Below, one piece after another: positions 44,143-56,122 of a DNA stretch of 64,000 nucleotides (positions are counted from its first letter, which is position 1; the number at the start of each line of letters is the position of its first letter). Source of the DNA: Puccinellia tenuiflora (lineage: Eukaryota > Streptophyta > Magnoliopsida > Poales > Poaceae); the NCBI GenBank assembly GCA_012064385.1, contig QRDG01000131.1, positions 109,790 to 173,789 on the forward strand, given 5' to 3'. The notes beneath the pieces were generated by a model. That model made no database searches and was not told the DNA's origin. It saw only the letters and a list, made by a program, of their open reading frames with translations. The position numbers and the translations under genes are program-made.

Positions 44143-44681
44143 TCATGCCATTCCATACAATTTCAACATTACACCCACTGCGACTAACATACCCCCTACA
44201 AATGCCCAAATGCAAATGGGAAATTGTGCTTGATATTCGACCTTCCTAATCTTCTGGTTCAATCTCCTTAGCTCGTCAGCAACCTCTATATCAATGAGTG
44301 CTCCGTCTTCCGTCTCTTCTTCCGGAGCTCGCGTTGCGGCCGCTGCCGTCAGTGGCAGCCATTCTTGGTGCTCAACTAGCAGCTGATTCATCAGTGTCTG
44401 GACCAGAACATCTTCCTAAAGGAAGAAACATTTTAACTGCAAAATCGCCAAACATATCAAATGGATTGCTCAAGGATGCCGATCCATGAAAATTGTGAAA
44501 TTGCCCCGATTCTTACCCCAATCGCGCTGGTGCACACGTAGAACGGACGATTCGTGTTCCTCGGTGTCTGCGAAATCCTCCGAGCAACGTCCATCCGGCA
44601 CCGCGGACAGACGAAGATCGGCATCACCGTGCGCGTCGGGATCTCCATCTGCGAGGTGGCGCGGGAGCTAGAAGAAGACAT
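44143..44681 (-). CDS. GRF-type zinc-finger protein with C-terminal membrane segment (zinc site incomplete)
   Basis: Two exons, 44681-44517 and 44415-44143, joined in phase (GT at 44516, AG before 44415), give 145 residues. Residues 1-21 are Ser-rich; 22-55 hold the first part of a GRF zinc finger (VCPRCRMDVARRISQTPRNTNRPFYVC). The final cysteine and the usual CxFFxW segment are not present at the junction (TSAIG|EDVLVQTL). Exon 2 has an acidic and coiled-coil helix (IEVADELRRLNQKIRKVEYQAQ) and ends in a hydrophobic anchor (ICIWAFVGGMLVAVGVML). Small GRF proteins of this layout are frequent in grass genomes, often near transposons; their role is unknown. A lost mini-exon or a decayed gene are both possible. 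Confidence 0.55.
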
Positions 44682-44689
44682 GGAGCTCG

Positions 44690-45289
44690 ATTCGCGAATG
44701 CCCGGAGCCGAAGGGGAACTCACCGCGTCCGCGCACGTCACATGTAGCTGTAGCACACAGCCGCGCCCTCCCACCGTTGGCGGCGCTCCCCGTCGACGCC
44801 GCCCTCTCGGTCGCCCGCGCCCGGCTCCTAGCTCGCCACCCACCTCTGCGCGTGGCCGCCTCCAACCCCGCTTCGCTGATACTTGCTCCCCGCTGTGAGC
44901 TCTGAAGGCGCGGTACGCCGCTTTTATCACAGACGTGGCGCCGGTAACGGTCGACGGGCTGCCATCAGTGTGTGCCCATTTGCTCAGTTTGCCCTCAGAA
45001 AACGGTCGACAGAGGAGTCGCACAAGCAGTGGCTACAAGCCCGAGTCAACTAGACGGCAAGATTCACGGAATCAGTCCCGGCGTACAGACTAGGGGTAAA
45101 ACTGAGAACGATTCACAACTGAGGGCAAAACTGAGGTAGAAGGATAATTTACCAAAGAGAAAACAGATAAAACAGACACAATGGGTAATAAACCGGTAAA
45201 AAATCCCCGCGAGGTTAGGGGTATTTTCGGGAGACAAAAAAATGGATGAGGGGCAGGGTGGGTGTTCCACTATCGTTTCCCTGGCAAAC
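44690..45289. other. Upstream region of the GRF-type gene
   Basis: GC-rich up to about 44900, with overlapping ORFs on both strands that look compositional, then mixed sequence. It probably contains the promoter and 5' UTR of the minus-strand GRF gene; no specific element is identified. Confidence 0.35.
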
Positions 45290-48200
45290 CCTATTTGACG
45301 CCCGTTGCGTCGAATAGCGGGTCGACGCGCACCTCTTTTCTTCACTAGTCTGTTCATTTGGGCTGGCCCATCAAGCTGTCTCTTGCGTTGCTTCACTTTT
45401 TCCGCTTCCTCGCTATCTCCCTTAGTTCCTTCGTTTTTCCTTTTCTTTTTTCTGTTTCTTTTTTTCCCGTTTAGAAATAAAATATATACTCCGTATTTGT
45501 TTTCATCTACAGATGCGGCTTGTGATGTGCCTTTCCTTTGTGAAAAGAATAGACTTACGGTTTCCCTCTTCAGGAATACATGCCTAGCTACTTTTACTTT
45601 CCTTCCGTTTTTAATGTTTCCTTTTTATCCTTTTATTTCCTATTTTTTATTGTGTCCGAAAATACATACTTATTTATTTATTTTATTTCTATTGTCAACT
45701 TTTCCTTATTTTCTGTAATTTATGAATAGTATTATCTTGTGCCTCGTGTATAATTATCTCGACCTCCATGAACATTTTGTTGAACAATCGCGAACAATTA
45801 TTTTATGTTTGTGGACATTTTTATTCCTAGTTCATCATCCTTTGTGGATCACTTAGTTTTTCCGGTTCATCGACTTATTTCTATTTTGTTAATTAAACAT
45901 TGCATTTCATGTTTATTTATTTAACTTACTTAGTTTTTTTGGTTCGCCGCCTTATTTTCTATTTGTGTATTAATTTTTTCGGTTCATCACTTTACTTTAT
46001 TCAATAGTAGTATTCAAAATTTTAGGTTCATGCCATTACTTTATTAAATTTAGTTAATTCAAATTTAAATTTACTAGTCTCTTTTGTTTCATCACCTTTT
46101 TCAATTCACTGATATCTTTGAATCATCGCCTTTTTTTGGTTCATCGCCTTTTTTCGGTTCATCACCCTTTTTCGGTTCAGCATCTTTTTCGGTTCACTAA
46201 TATCTATTGTTCATTGCCTTTCTCGGTCACTAATATCTTTTGGTTTGTCGCCATTTTTCGATTCATGTCCTTACACAATTTTTTTGGTCATTAATATCTT
46301 TTGGTTCATCGCCTTTCCGATTCACTAATATATTTGGTTCATCGCTTTTTTTTTGGTTCACTTAATATATTTTGGTTCATCGCTTTATTGGTTCATCGCC
46401 TTTTTTTATTGATTGTTATTTTTTGGTTCACTAATATATTGATTCATTGACTTTTATCGATTCACTAATATCTTTTGGTTCATGGCCTTTTCGGTTCATG
46501 CCCTTTTTTTGGTTCATGGCCTTTTTTTGGTTCAATAATATCTTGTGGTTCGTCGCCTTTTTCGGTTCAGTAATATCTGGTTCATCATTTGTTTGTTCAC
46601 ATAATATCTTTTGGTTCATCGCCTTCATCGATTCATCGCATTTTTTGGTTCGCTAATATATTTGGTTCATCGCTTTTTCGGTTCACTAATATCTTTGGTT
46701 CATCGCTTTTTCGGTTCACTAATAACTTTTGGTTCATCGCATTTTTTTTGTTTCATCGCCCTTTTATGATTATCGCCTTTTTCGGTTCACTAATCTTTTG
46801 TTAGTTGGCCTTTTGGGTTTTGCTAATATCATTTGGTTCATGCCTTTTTCCGTTTTTAAAGCATTTTTCTTAGAAATTGTATCCTTTTTTGTCCATGTCA
46901 GGATTTTTTTGGGTTTTGGGAAGCTTCTAGTAGCTTTTGGCCTATTTTACTGGTTCTTTATTTTCTTCCTGGATTTTTCTGTTTTTCATTTTTGTTTGTT
47001 TTTGTTTTTGTTTATTTTTGTACTTTTACTTTTATTTTTGGTTCGTCCGAATTTTGGTTCCTTTTCGGTTCATCGATATTTTTGATTCACCGATATTTTT
47101 GGTTCATCTGAATTTTGGTTCGCCGATATTTTTGGTTCACTACTATTTTTGGTTTGTCCGAATTTTGGTTCCTTTTCGGTTCATCGATATTTTTGGTTCA
47201 CTATTATTTTTGGTTCATCGATATTTTTGGTTCACTATTATTTTTGGTTCATCCGAATTTTGGTTCACTATTATTTTTGGTTCGTCCGAATTTTGTTTCC
47301 TTTTCGGTTCATCGATATTTTTGGTTCACTATTATTTTTGGTTCACCGATATTTTTGGTTCACTATTATTTTTGGTTCATCTGAATTTTGGTTCGCCGAT
47401 ATTTTTGGTTCACTACTATTTTTGGTTTGTCCGAATTTTGGTACCTTTTTGGTTCATCGATATTTTTGGTTCACTATTATTTTTGATTCATCGATATTTT
47501 TGGTTCACTATTATTTTTGGTTCATCGATATTTTTGGTTCACTATTATTTTTGATTCATCGATATTTTTGGTTCACTATTATTTTTGGTTCATCCGAATT
47601 TTGGTTCCTTTTCGGTTCATCGATATTTTTGGTTCACTATTATTTTTGGTTCATTATTTTTTTTCGGTTCACCGATATTTTTGGTTCATTATTATTTTCG
47701 GTTCACTATTATTTTCGATCCACCCGAATTTTTGGTTCACCCGAATTTGGTTCCTTTTCGGTTTACTATTATTTTCGGTTCACCGATATTTTTATTTCAC
47801 TATTATTTTTGGTTCATTATTATTTTTTGGTTCACCGATAATTTTGGTTCAGCCGAATTTTTGTTTTTTTTTAATTTAATATTTGAAAATGTTATTTTTT
47901 CAGTTCATCGCATAGATTTTCGGTTCATCGCCTAAAATATATCTTCTTCACTCTTATCGGTTCATCACCTAGATTTTTGATTTACTATTTTCGGTTCAAA
48001 AAAATGTTCATGGGGTTTGAAATAATAGTTTACACAGGTTCCAAAATAATGCTCATAGGTTTTCACTGGATTTTAAAAAATGTTCACAAGTTCGAAAAAT
48101 TGGTCACGGTGTTTGAAAACAATAACAGTTCAAGAAAGACATGTTCACGGGCTTGATAAAATATACTACTGCAAAGAGGCATGTTGATGTGTTCGGAAAA

Positions 48201-48566
48201 CTCACGGTTTCAAAACAATTATTCGCATGTTAAAAAAGATCACATATGTTCGGAAAAAAACCTGGGTTCAAAAACAGCCGTGAACATATTTTAGTACATA
48301 AAATCAGTGAATTATATCTATTAAATAAGAAAGAAAAGGAAAAGAATTTTTTGGATACGGCATGAGTTAATCTTTTTTTTTTTTGAAACACAGCATGAGG
48401 TAATCTACTTTCTGAAGCATCGCATGACCAGAACCTGGAAGCAGTAAAATTGATCGGCAGAAATAACGAACGAACCAATCAAAACCATCAGTCCAAATGG
48501 GCCGAGCCCAATTACCCAGCGGGGTGCGCGCAAGCTCGCTGTTTGACGCAAAAAGCGTCAAATAGG
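45290..48566. mobile_element. Non-autonomous DNA transposon with hairpin TIRs
   Basis: The left end (from 45290) and the reverse complement of the right end (to 48566) share CTATTTGACGC, a 5-base gap, GCGTC, then AA-AGCG and further GCGCGCACC and GGGCT-GGCCCAT blocks over about 75 bp. The first 22 bp are palindromic (TTTGACGC/GCGTCAAA) and can form a hairpin. The inside has no transposase, only degenerate GGTTCA repeats. No matching TSD was found at these limits. Mutator-like is the best guess. Confidence 0.6.
46090..47970. repeat. Degenerate GGTTCAY-based repeat tract
   Basis: Nearly 1.9 kb is made of 16-21-bp units of the type TTTTTGGTTCAC(T/C)(A/G)AT. From about 47040 they are organised as alternating ATCGATATTTTTGGTTCACT and ATTATTTTTGGTTC pieces of about 36-40 bp. 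All three plus-strand frames stay open for about 120-230 codons because the unit has no stop in this strand. This is not evidence of coding. Confidence 0.85.
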
Positions 48567-49695
48567 AGCTCCCCGTTTCCCTTCCATTCTTTCACGTCTG
48601 TCCGGAGAGCTCCCAGCGGCTGCCGTCGGCGGCGGCAATTGCCTGCGCCTGCGCCCTCGCTCTCCCGTAGCTCTGACGCAGCGACACAGCAAGCTCAGAC
48701 CGCCTTGTGCCGGCGCCCCGTCCTCTCGTCGTCCGGACTCGTTTGTTCTTGTCCCTGTCCAGGCGCTTCGGTCCCTGACCTCTCCGTCCAAGCAATCCTG
48801 GATCTATCAAGCACAGTAGAAGGATCAGGTTCGTGCCAATCGCTTCAGTTTCTGTAAGTCTTTCTGTCTGTCAGAGTAGGTGCTTCGATTCTTGATGTAG
48901 ATGTAGCAGATTTTTCCACTTCATATTTCTGTGTATTATATGATCGATGAAGTAAATAAAATATACATCTCATTCTTTCTCCAACTATGTGTTTTTTCGC
49001 AAAAAAGAATTCCAGAGTGCAGAAGCTCTTAACTTTTGCAGTCTCCAAATATTATGAATGGTTCATGCATGTAAAAGTTCAGTCAAGTACAAAAGACAAT
49101 GAGTATTGTGGGTGCCCAAACTTGGTAATGCATAGTACTAATCCCCTGTAGAACTAGTTAGTTTGTACCGTAAATGCCTACTTATATATGGGCCCCAAAC
49201 AGTTCAGCGAAGTACAAAAGACAGTGGATATTGGGGGTGCCCAAACTTGGTAATGCATAGTACTAATCCCCTGTATCACTATTAAGTTTGTACCGTGAAC
49301 GCCTACTTATATATGCGCCCCTTGAAAACATGCCGAGCTTTGCTATTTCTCAAGACTATAGAGATGGCACAGTAAATGACTTGATAGAATCCGTCTGTAA
49401 GTGACATCAGGCGAAACCAAGCAGTGACAGTAACTTATATAATGAAACTAACTCGCTCATTTTTATTCCTGATGGCAAGAAACGCCAGTGCTTTTCAGGA
49501 CTTACATTCACAAACAACCAACAATTCATGACAAGATGCAGTTTCTCAAACAAGCAAAAAGGCTGCTGATAGTATCACAGTACCAAAATAATACTTATTA
49601 CAATCTGGTAAAAAAAAATACTTATTTCAAACAACTCAAATCATGCACACTGAGAATAATGCAAAATACCAAAGGAGGTAGACTGCCGTTCCTTG
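48567..49695. other. Region between the DNA element and the NLR gene, with a 125-bp tandem duplication
   Basis: A GC-rich stretch at 48570-48840 resembles a plant first exon or 5' UTR but has no recognised product. At 49076-49200 and 49201-49322 a 125-bp unit is duplicated head to tail (shared text GGTGCCCAAACTTGGTAATG and TAGTACTAATCCCCTGTA), with about ten or more differences. The rest, to 49695, includes the NLR 3' UTR. Confidence 0.65.
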
Positions 49696-52446
49696 CTAGG
49701 TACGGAGTTCTGGAACGTGCTGCACCTTGCCGTGCATCTTGTCCGCAATCCAGTTTGCCTTGAAGTCCTTGTGCAGATTGAGCATCCAGAGCTTGTTCAA
49801 GGATCCAATAGATTCAATGCCGCGAGGGGCAACACTCAGCCTCCAGAGTGACATGATGTAGATCCCATCAATGTGCGGAAGGGCACCCTCTTCGATCAGC
49901 AGCTGCTCGACATTAGGCATGCGCCTTAAGACAAGCGTCTTGAGCTTTGGAAAGCAACCTTCAGAGAGAACTAATGTGCTTGCGCTGCTCACCCTGTTGA
50001 GACTGAGATAAGTGAGATCTGGCACAAGAGATGCCAGCAGATGCAGCGGGTCTTCCGTCGCAAGATCACACCAACTTAGAGCCAGATACTTGAGATGCTT
50101 CCCATAGCTCATGAATATCGGACAGTTGAGTGTCCCATGCGCCCAGCCGCCTCGGACAATTAGCTTGTGGAGCTTCTTGGAAGTCGGCTTGAGGTATTGG
50201 AAATTAAGTACCTCCTTCTCATCACATGCACATATGAGTAAGCTAGAGAGTAGGGGCATACTTGACAGGGTATAGAAAAGGTCATCACAGTTGGATGCAT
50301 TGATGTTGTCAATCCAAACAGTATCCAGCTTATTCATCCTCTTCAGCTCTTGTGCCAGCTCCTTGCTGGCATGGGCGGTCTCAAGAGTCTGCAATTCTTG
50401 CAGCTTGGAGATCATTTTAGGCACTTCCAATCCGATGAAGTAGCGGAACTCCGTCTGCTTCTCATCAGCAAACCTGTCAGCTAAGAGGTGCCGCAGCTTC
50501 ACAAGCTTGACAATTCCTGGAGGTAGCTTCTGTATTCTCGTCTGCTTGACGTCTAGTGTCTCAAGGTTGGAGAGCTTCTCGATAGTGTCTGGCAAGGACT
50601 CAACATTGGTGCGCCTTAGGCCGATGTAGCGGAGATTGAACAGATTCCCGATGGATGCTGGCAGCTGGTTGATTGCAGAGTCTTGGAGCTCGAGAACACT
50701 TAGGTAGTTGGATCCAGTGAGAATTGAGGAGACCATGTTGGTGGAGGAGGATGCTGCAGCGAGCGAGATGAAGGTTCGGAGTAGTGGGAGTTCCACTCCT
50801 GCAGCAGCTGCTGTGTTGCCGTCTGCCCAACCATATGTTGAGAACCGGCGAACTTCTCTATCCATGTTCATCATTTCACCCTGGTCGTTGGCGGAACCGA
50901 ACTTCTCCTCTTTAGCAACGGCAAGAGCCAGGTCTCGGACAATGTCATGCATCTTGCAGGTGGTGACCCTGTAGAGCTCATCCCTCTCCACAACCTCTAG
51001 CATATTGCGGTCTATGAGCTGCATGAGATTCTCCTCGGCGGCTTCCTCCGCTGTGCTGTTCTCTACAGGCACCGCGAACCCTTCGGCAACCCACATCCGC
51101 ACGAGGCTCTCCCGTGACATTGGGTAGTCTTCAGGGTACAGGCTGCAATAAAGGAAGCAGTTCCTCAGGTCACCTGGCAAGTCATGGTAGCTCAGGTTAA
51201 GTATAGCCTTCACATTGTCGGCGTCCCGCAGCTCGCTCCGTAGGCGTTTGTACGTCTGGTTCCAGGCGTGCTCCGTTGGTTGCTTCGTGCATAGCAGACC
51301 TCCGGCGGTCACAATGGCTAGCGGCAGGCCATGGCACCTCTCCACCACAGCAGTAGCCACGGTGTAGAGCTCTGAAGGGCACTTGCCGTCTTCACGGAAA
51401 GCCCTGGAGCAGAACAGCTTGAGAGACTCGGCGGGACCCAATGGCTGGAGTAGCAGGCGACGTCTTACCGGAGCAAGGCCCGCAACGTCTTCCTTCCGTG
51501 TTGTGATGATAACACGGCTTCCCTGGACACCCTGGAATGCACTGCGCATTCGTGTGTATACTTCTTTGTTCCACACATCATCCAGCACGATTAGGAATCT
51601 CCTGTGTTGAAGTATCTTGTTGATTGCCTCTGTTAGCTCATAGACATCAGCTTTGCCGTCCACGGTAACCGGCAGCGCAGATTGCTGCTGCGTGTGCCGT
51701 CTTACCTTGGTGAGCAATGTTCCCAGCAGATCAGCCACATCATATGTCTGTGACACCACGATCCAAGCATGAAAATCAGGGAAGTTGGCTTTCTCCCGAT
51801 CAAACAGGTTCTTCACAAGGGTTGTCTTCCCCAGGCCTCCCATACCAGAAACTGTGATCACTGTGTTCTCTTTCTCATCCGTGGTCAGCCATTCAGTCAA
51901 CTTGCTCCTGTTTTCTTCAATTCCCACAAGATCATCATCACTAACAAGCTCTGGAAAACAGCTTCCGGACCTCGTCCGATCAATTTCAGCATGCTCATTT
52001 TTTATTGGTTCGTCTGTGCTGCTCCAGCTTTTCTTCAGCTCATTGATGTGCTTGATCTCCTCCTCTATCTCTAGCACATCATCGGCAATCTTACCGAAAA
52101 CCAGTACATGGCGTGTAGCTCTGAAAAAGTACCTACTTAGATATCCTTCTTCCACGAGCTTAAGGGCCTCATATGAGTACTTGTCAATTACATCCTCCAC
52201 ACGATAGGCCAGCTTCCTCACATATGCAATCCAACCCTTCATTCTATGGTTGCTATGATGTGCCGTACCCAAATCTTGAATTGTATTATTCATCATCCTC
52301 AACTCTTTCTCAATTCGTTTAACCTTGCCCGGCAATTCGTTCAGACTTTCAAGCCTCGATGCCAACTTCTTCACCACAGCCGAGACTCCTGCATTTAAAC
52401 TCACTACCGCAATCTTTGTCACCGCGTTGACTATAGCCTCCGCCAT
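49696..52446 (-). CDS. CC-NB-LRR disease-resistance-type receptor (RPM1-like), 916 aa
   Basis: A single open exon. The coiled-coil domain occupies about residues 1-130, with EDVID at 84-88. The NB-ARC domain, about 170-500, has P-loop GMGGLGKTT (201-209), kinase-2 LIVLDDVW (285-292), RNBS-B GSRVIITTR (309-317), GLPLA (373-377), RNBS-D CFLYCSLYPEDY (430-441) and MHD (499-501). Leucine-rich repeats run from about 555 to the end (SVLELQDSAINQLPASIGNLF, NLETLDVKQTRIQKLPPGIV). Such proteins are ATP-switched cytoplasmic sensors of pathogen effectors. The C-terminus (VQHVPELRT) matches the family ending, so it looks complete. A TTGTTTTCAG|A sequence just upstream of the ATG suggests a 5' UTR intron. 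Confidence 0.95.
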   Translation of the reverse strand: MAEAIVNAVTKIAVVSLNAGVSAVVKKLASRLESLNELPGKVKRIEKELRMMNNTIQDLGTAHHSNHRMKGWIAYVRKLAYRVEDVIDKYSYEALKLVEEGYLSRYFFRATRHVLVFGKIADDVLEIEEEIKHINELKKSWSSTDEPIKNEHAEIDRTRSGSCFPELVSDDDLVGIEENRSKLTEWLTTDEKENTVITVSGMGGLGKTTLVKNLFDREKANFPDFHAWIVVSQTYDVADLLGTLLTKVRRHTQQQSALPVTVDGKADVYELTEAINKILQHRRFLIVLDDVWNKEVYTRMRSAFQGVQGSRVIITTRKEDVAGLAPVRRRLLLQPLGPAESLKLFCSRAFREDGKCPSELYTVATAVVERCHGLPLAIVTAGGLLCTKQPTEHAWNQTYKRLRSELRDADNVKAILNLSYHDLPGDLRNCFLYCSLYPEDYPMSRESLVRMWVAEGFAVPVENSTAEEAAEENLMQLIDRNMLEVVERDELYRVTTCKMHDIVRDLALAVAKEEKFGSANDQGEMMNMDREVRRFSTYGWADGNTAAAAGVELPLLRTFISLAAASSSTNMVSSILTGSNYLSVLELQDSAINQLPASIGNLFNLRYIGLRRTNVESLPDTIEKLSNLETLDVKQTRIQKLPPGIVKLVKLRHLLADRFADEKQTEFRYFIGLEVPKMISKLQELQTLETAHASKELAQELKRMNKLDTVWIDNINASNCDDLFYTLSSMPLLSSLLICACDEKEVLNFQYLKPTSKKLHKLIVRGGWAHGTLNCPIFMSYGKHLKYLALSWCDLATEDPLHLLASLVPDLTYLSLNRVSSASTLVLSEGCFPKLKTLVLRRMPNVEQLLIEEGALPHIDGIYIMSLWRLSVAPRGIESIGSLNKLWMLNLHKDFKANWIADKMHGKVQHVPELRT

Positions 52447-54235
52447 TCACTTCTGAAAACAAACAACATCGAAAAAGTTATATAATGCATCAACAAATTC
52501 AGAACTTTCTTTTGAATAATATAAGGTGTATTATGTTTGTAAGTTTAAATAGACTGGGTTAAGCCGCCAAGGAGCCGCTGCATGCGTGGCGGCCACTGCC
52601 ATGGTCGAGGCTAAATAGGTGAGGAACCTGCTTAATGTTGTTATGTGTGTTTGCCAAAGGATCAATCATTATGTCAGGTTACAAGTTTTTGCAAGAGGAA
52701 AGATTCATGTCTTGGACACTACAGCAAACAAGTACCAGCACGTCTCACTGGAAGCAGGGAAGCAACACGTCGCTCTAATTCTCAATCTCTCTCACTTCCT
52801 CCCTTAATTGAACCAACACGTTTATCTCTCACCATTGTAGGCCAACGGCAGCAGCAGCAGTATGCCTCCCAGGCTGCAGCGACGGCCTCTTCTTCTTTCC
52901 CCTGTGCCTCTTCCTACACAGCCCTTCACCAGCCTAGGTTCTTCGCGGTGACGCAGCGGGTCGCGGCGACCCAGACTCTCTCCCTCGCATGAGCTTCCTC
53001 TCCCCTCTGTTGTATTTTTCCAGCGCTGGAATAGGAGCGCCTCCCCGGTGACTCGACACACTGGCCGCCCCGTGCTGGCTGCAGGCTGGGCACGCAGGGG
53101 ATGGTGAGGACGGGCGCCAGAGCCAGGTGCTTGCTGACCGGCAGAGACACTCCTCTGTGATCGCCGTTTGAGGAAGAAGAACGGGATGCAGGGAACACAA
53201 ACAGAACATTGCAGTTGCATTGAGGCACGAGAGGAATGTGTTCTTGAGGGAGAGTACATGTATGTCTTGGATTAATTATACTAGCTGATGAGTTGGTATA
53301 CGGGAAAAAGCTGGCGTATAGGTAAAAACCGGCTCAAAATTAGGCCACATGGTGGAAGGGGTAATTTTGACTGACTTTCACAATTTGGGGTTGATGATTG
53401 AACCAAATAAAAATTAAGGGGTTGTAAACTAAACCTGAGGAAAGTTTAGGAGGGTAAATTAGACTTCTCTCTAAAATAAATTTGGATTTTATGTTTTCTA
53501 TAATTGACATTAAATGTTTACCTTATTTCCAAATTAGGAAAAGGCTTAGAAAAGAGTATACAAATATTCTTTGCTTTTTAATATCCCCTCTGATGTCCTA
53601 TCTACTCTAATGAAGTTACACAAGACCATGTGTTTATTAAAGGCTTAGTTCCACATATGTATGCATGTGTTCTATCAATTTTGTAAGGAATCATGGATGG
53701 AATGACACAGGGCAATGGGTTTTAGGTTTCAGAACTATTTATAAATTGCCAGGAATCTTATAATTATTGTTTCTACTTGAGCACACTTGACTTGTTTAAA
53801 AAAACTCTTAAATGAGAAATTTACTGCTTTAGCGATGCTTAGCTCAGGCAATATGAATATGACAACCTGATTTGTCTAAAAAATACTTAAAAGAGAAATT
53901 TACTGCTTTGGCGATGATTAGCTCGGGCAATATGAATATGGTTTTATTCACTTGAAAAATTTGGGGCTTCTCTTTTAGATATATGAGCATTACCTTACAT
54001 GTAACTAAATAAACTAATAGTAGTGATTAAAAGCCTGTAGAAGAGAAAGATAAAGAAGCCACATGTTTGCAGGATAGTCATCTTTCTCTAGGTGGTAGAG
54101 TAAATTAACTTTTAGCATTTCTAACTATGTGACAAGTTTTACGTTTTATTTTTTGTATTACCAAAAAGTGTGGAAAATATTTAGAATTTTTTTGTGCTCC
54201 ATTTATGGCTTGAAAGACACGGGGTCAATAAATAT
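52447..54235. other. Upstream of the NLR: GC-rich block and AT-rich spacer
   Basis: 52455 looks like a splice acceptor for the NLR leader. A GC-rich block at 52840-53230 has overlapping ORFs in both strands with no recognised domain; it could be the NLR 5' UTR exon or promoter. At 53786-53861 and 53866-53940 a segment of about 76 bp is duplicated in tandem (GAGAAATTTACTGCTTT... GCAATATGAATATG). Confidence 0.45.
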
Positions 54236-55130
54236 CATTTACTTTGTTGGGTGGATGTTAGTCGACCCAAAGTCTAGCAGATTTGGGTGTCATTAATATT
54301 GAGATTGAGAATGTTAGTCTTTTATGAAAATATTTTTGGAATGTAGAAAGTAAAGAAGCTGAATGGCAGGATATGATTAGAGCCAAGTATTAAGAAAACA
54401 GACTATGACACAACATTAACCTTCTCCAATTCACTGGCGTGTTTTCGCTTAATGACATTTTCCACAGTTGGAGTATAAATGTGACGAGGAATGGGTGTAA
54501 AATTAGGTATTGGAAAGATACTTGGTTAGGGCATAAGCCACCTTGTCAATCTTCCCATGGATGTAAAGCTATGCTTTTACTCAGAGTATGACAGCAACTA
54601 AAGCTTTCGATCAGGGTGTTAACTTTTTTATATATTTTTAAAATCAGGGTGTTAACTAAATTTGGTTGCGAATATGCCCTCGTTAGGAAACTATACAGGT
54701 GTGGAACACTTGTTAGATATGTTCTGTCGTGTTGTTCTGTCTATTTGATCACATCCCCAATTTAGTTAGGTGGATCCTGGCAAAAGAGGTGACTTTTCAG
54801 TAAATAACTTCACACTTATTTGATCACACCCCCAATTTTATTTCCCTACAAATAGATCTGGACGATGAGGATTCCTCTAAAGGTCCTAAAGGTTGACCTT
54901 TAGAGGATGAGGATTCCTATAAAGGTCAACGTTGAGGCTTTTTATTTTGGTAAATGTCAAGAATAGAATTCTACTAAACATAATTATAACCATGTGAAAA
55001 AGTTTGAAAGGGCTGAAGAGTGGTAATGCCATGGTAATAAAGTGAACATTGATCACTGGTTTTCTTAATCTTTTGAGTCTGATGGGCAGTGCTCTCATGA
55101 AAGGGGCGTCCTTAATCCATATATGATTCA
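54236..55130 (+). pseudogene. Decayed LINE ORF2 fragment (RT tail and zf-RVT region)
   Basis: Broken frames on the plus strand keep LINE phrases: SLADLGVINIEIENVSLL-like text near 54270-54320, EAEWQDMIRAKY near 54350, TRNGCKIRYWKDTWLGHKP near 54480-54540, a GDFSVN piece near 54790, and MRIPIKVNVEAFYF near 54905. Their order matches the C-terminal part of plant LINE ORF2. Multiple stops and frameshifts are present, and no poly(A) or TSD is visible. Confidence 0.6.
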
Positions 55131-56122
55131 TGCTTGAACTGACTTTCTATTACTCTTGCAAAGATAGAGTTGTGGTTCAGGTAGGAATAACTGGTTTACT
55201 TTGGATTGTATTAAGAACAGGAAATATAACTTGTTTTCAATTTATTGACTCTTGGATTCCGTGTTAATTTTGTATAAATCCATGGTGAAAAAGCTTGGAT
55301 TCCAGATCCTGATTGGATTTTACCCCAATCATTAAAAAACGCCTATTAGGGAAGAAACCACAACGAGGAAAAAATAACGCCAAACATCTTAAATTTTAGA
55401 TTGCAATAAGTTGATTAGTTTGCTAGAAAAATATTGAACACAACTAAACTTGCGTGTATTTCAACAAGAAATTAATGGCGTACCTACTGGAAACTTAGCT
55501 CTGCAACCCTGTTTATGTCTGGCCAAGTACAAACTAGAACAACTGTTCACATTGATGTCCAGTCACCCTGCATTAAGAATATATGCAAAAGGATTATTCA
55601 GAAAGCTTCAGTATGTAACCAAACTACAACACGATGTATTATCAGCTGTTGGTACATCATGATAATATACTGTGAGTTGACCAATGGTGTGACTTGGAAA
55701 ATACAACTTTGTCCAACTGCATATATATAAACGGGACCACTAATTATTTATTCATTCGCCAAGGTACAAAGTCGTATTAAAAAATGCTCTGTGGGATCAT
55801 CTACATTATTTCCATGATGCTCCAGTTATTTCTTTTTGAAAAGGAGGTTCAAACCCTGGGGTTGTACATTAAAATGATGCATATAGCATTTATTTAGATT
55901 ATTTAACAAAATCTGGCAAAATCATACAACGGCGAACAACACGAAGCCAACTTCCAGCGACAATTTTCACTATACGTTCAAGCTCAAGCTCGATGATGGG
56001 GTGTTCATGCCATCCGGAAAACTCACAACACCACCTCACAAGCTATATCCGGTGGCATCACCGAGCCACCCTGTCGCTAGCCGGGAGCATAGACCCGGTC
56101 TAGCATGTGATCTACTGATCTA
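55131..56122. other. AT-rich spacer
   Basis: No supported gene. An open frame of 70 codons at 55450-55662 has no recognised motif. The sequence before the MITE at 56123 is ordinary. Confidence 0.35.

Noticed and set aside
46937..47879. Three overlapping plus-strand ORFs of 120-230 codons rich in F, W, H and Y
   Set aside because: They come from a short repeat unit lacking stops in all three frames; composition is repetitive, with no start context or domain.
52822..53259. Minus-strand ORF of 145 codons upstream of the NLR
   Set aside because: No domain, GC-rich, with overlapping frames on both strands; more likely leader or promoter sequence.
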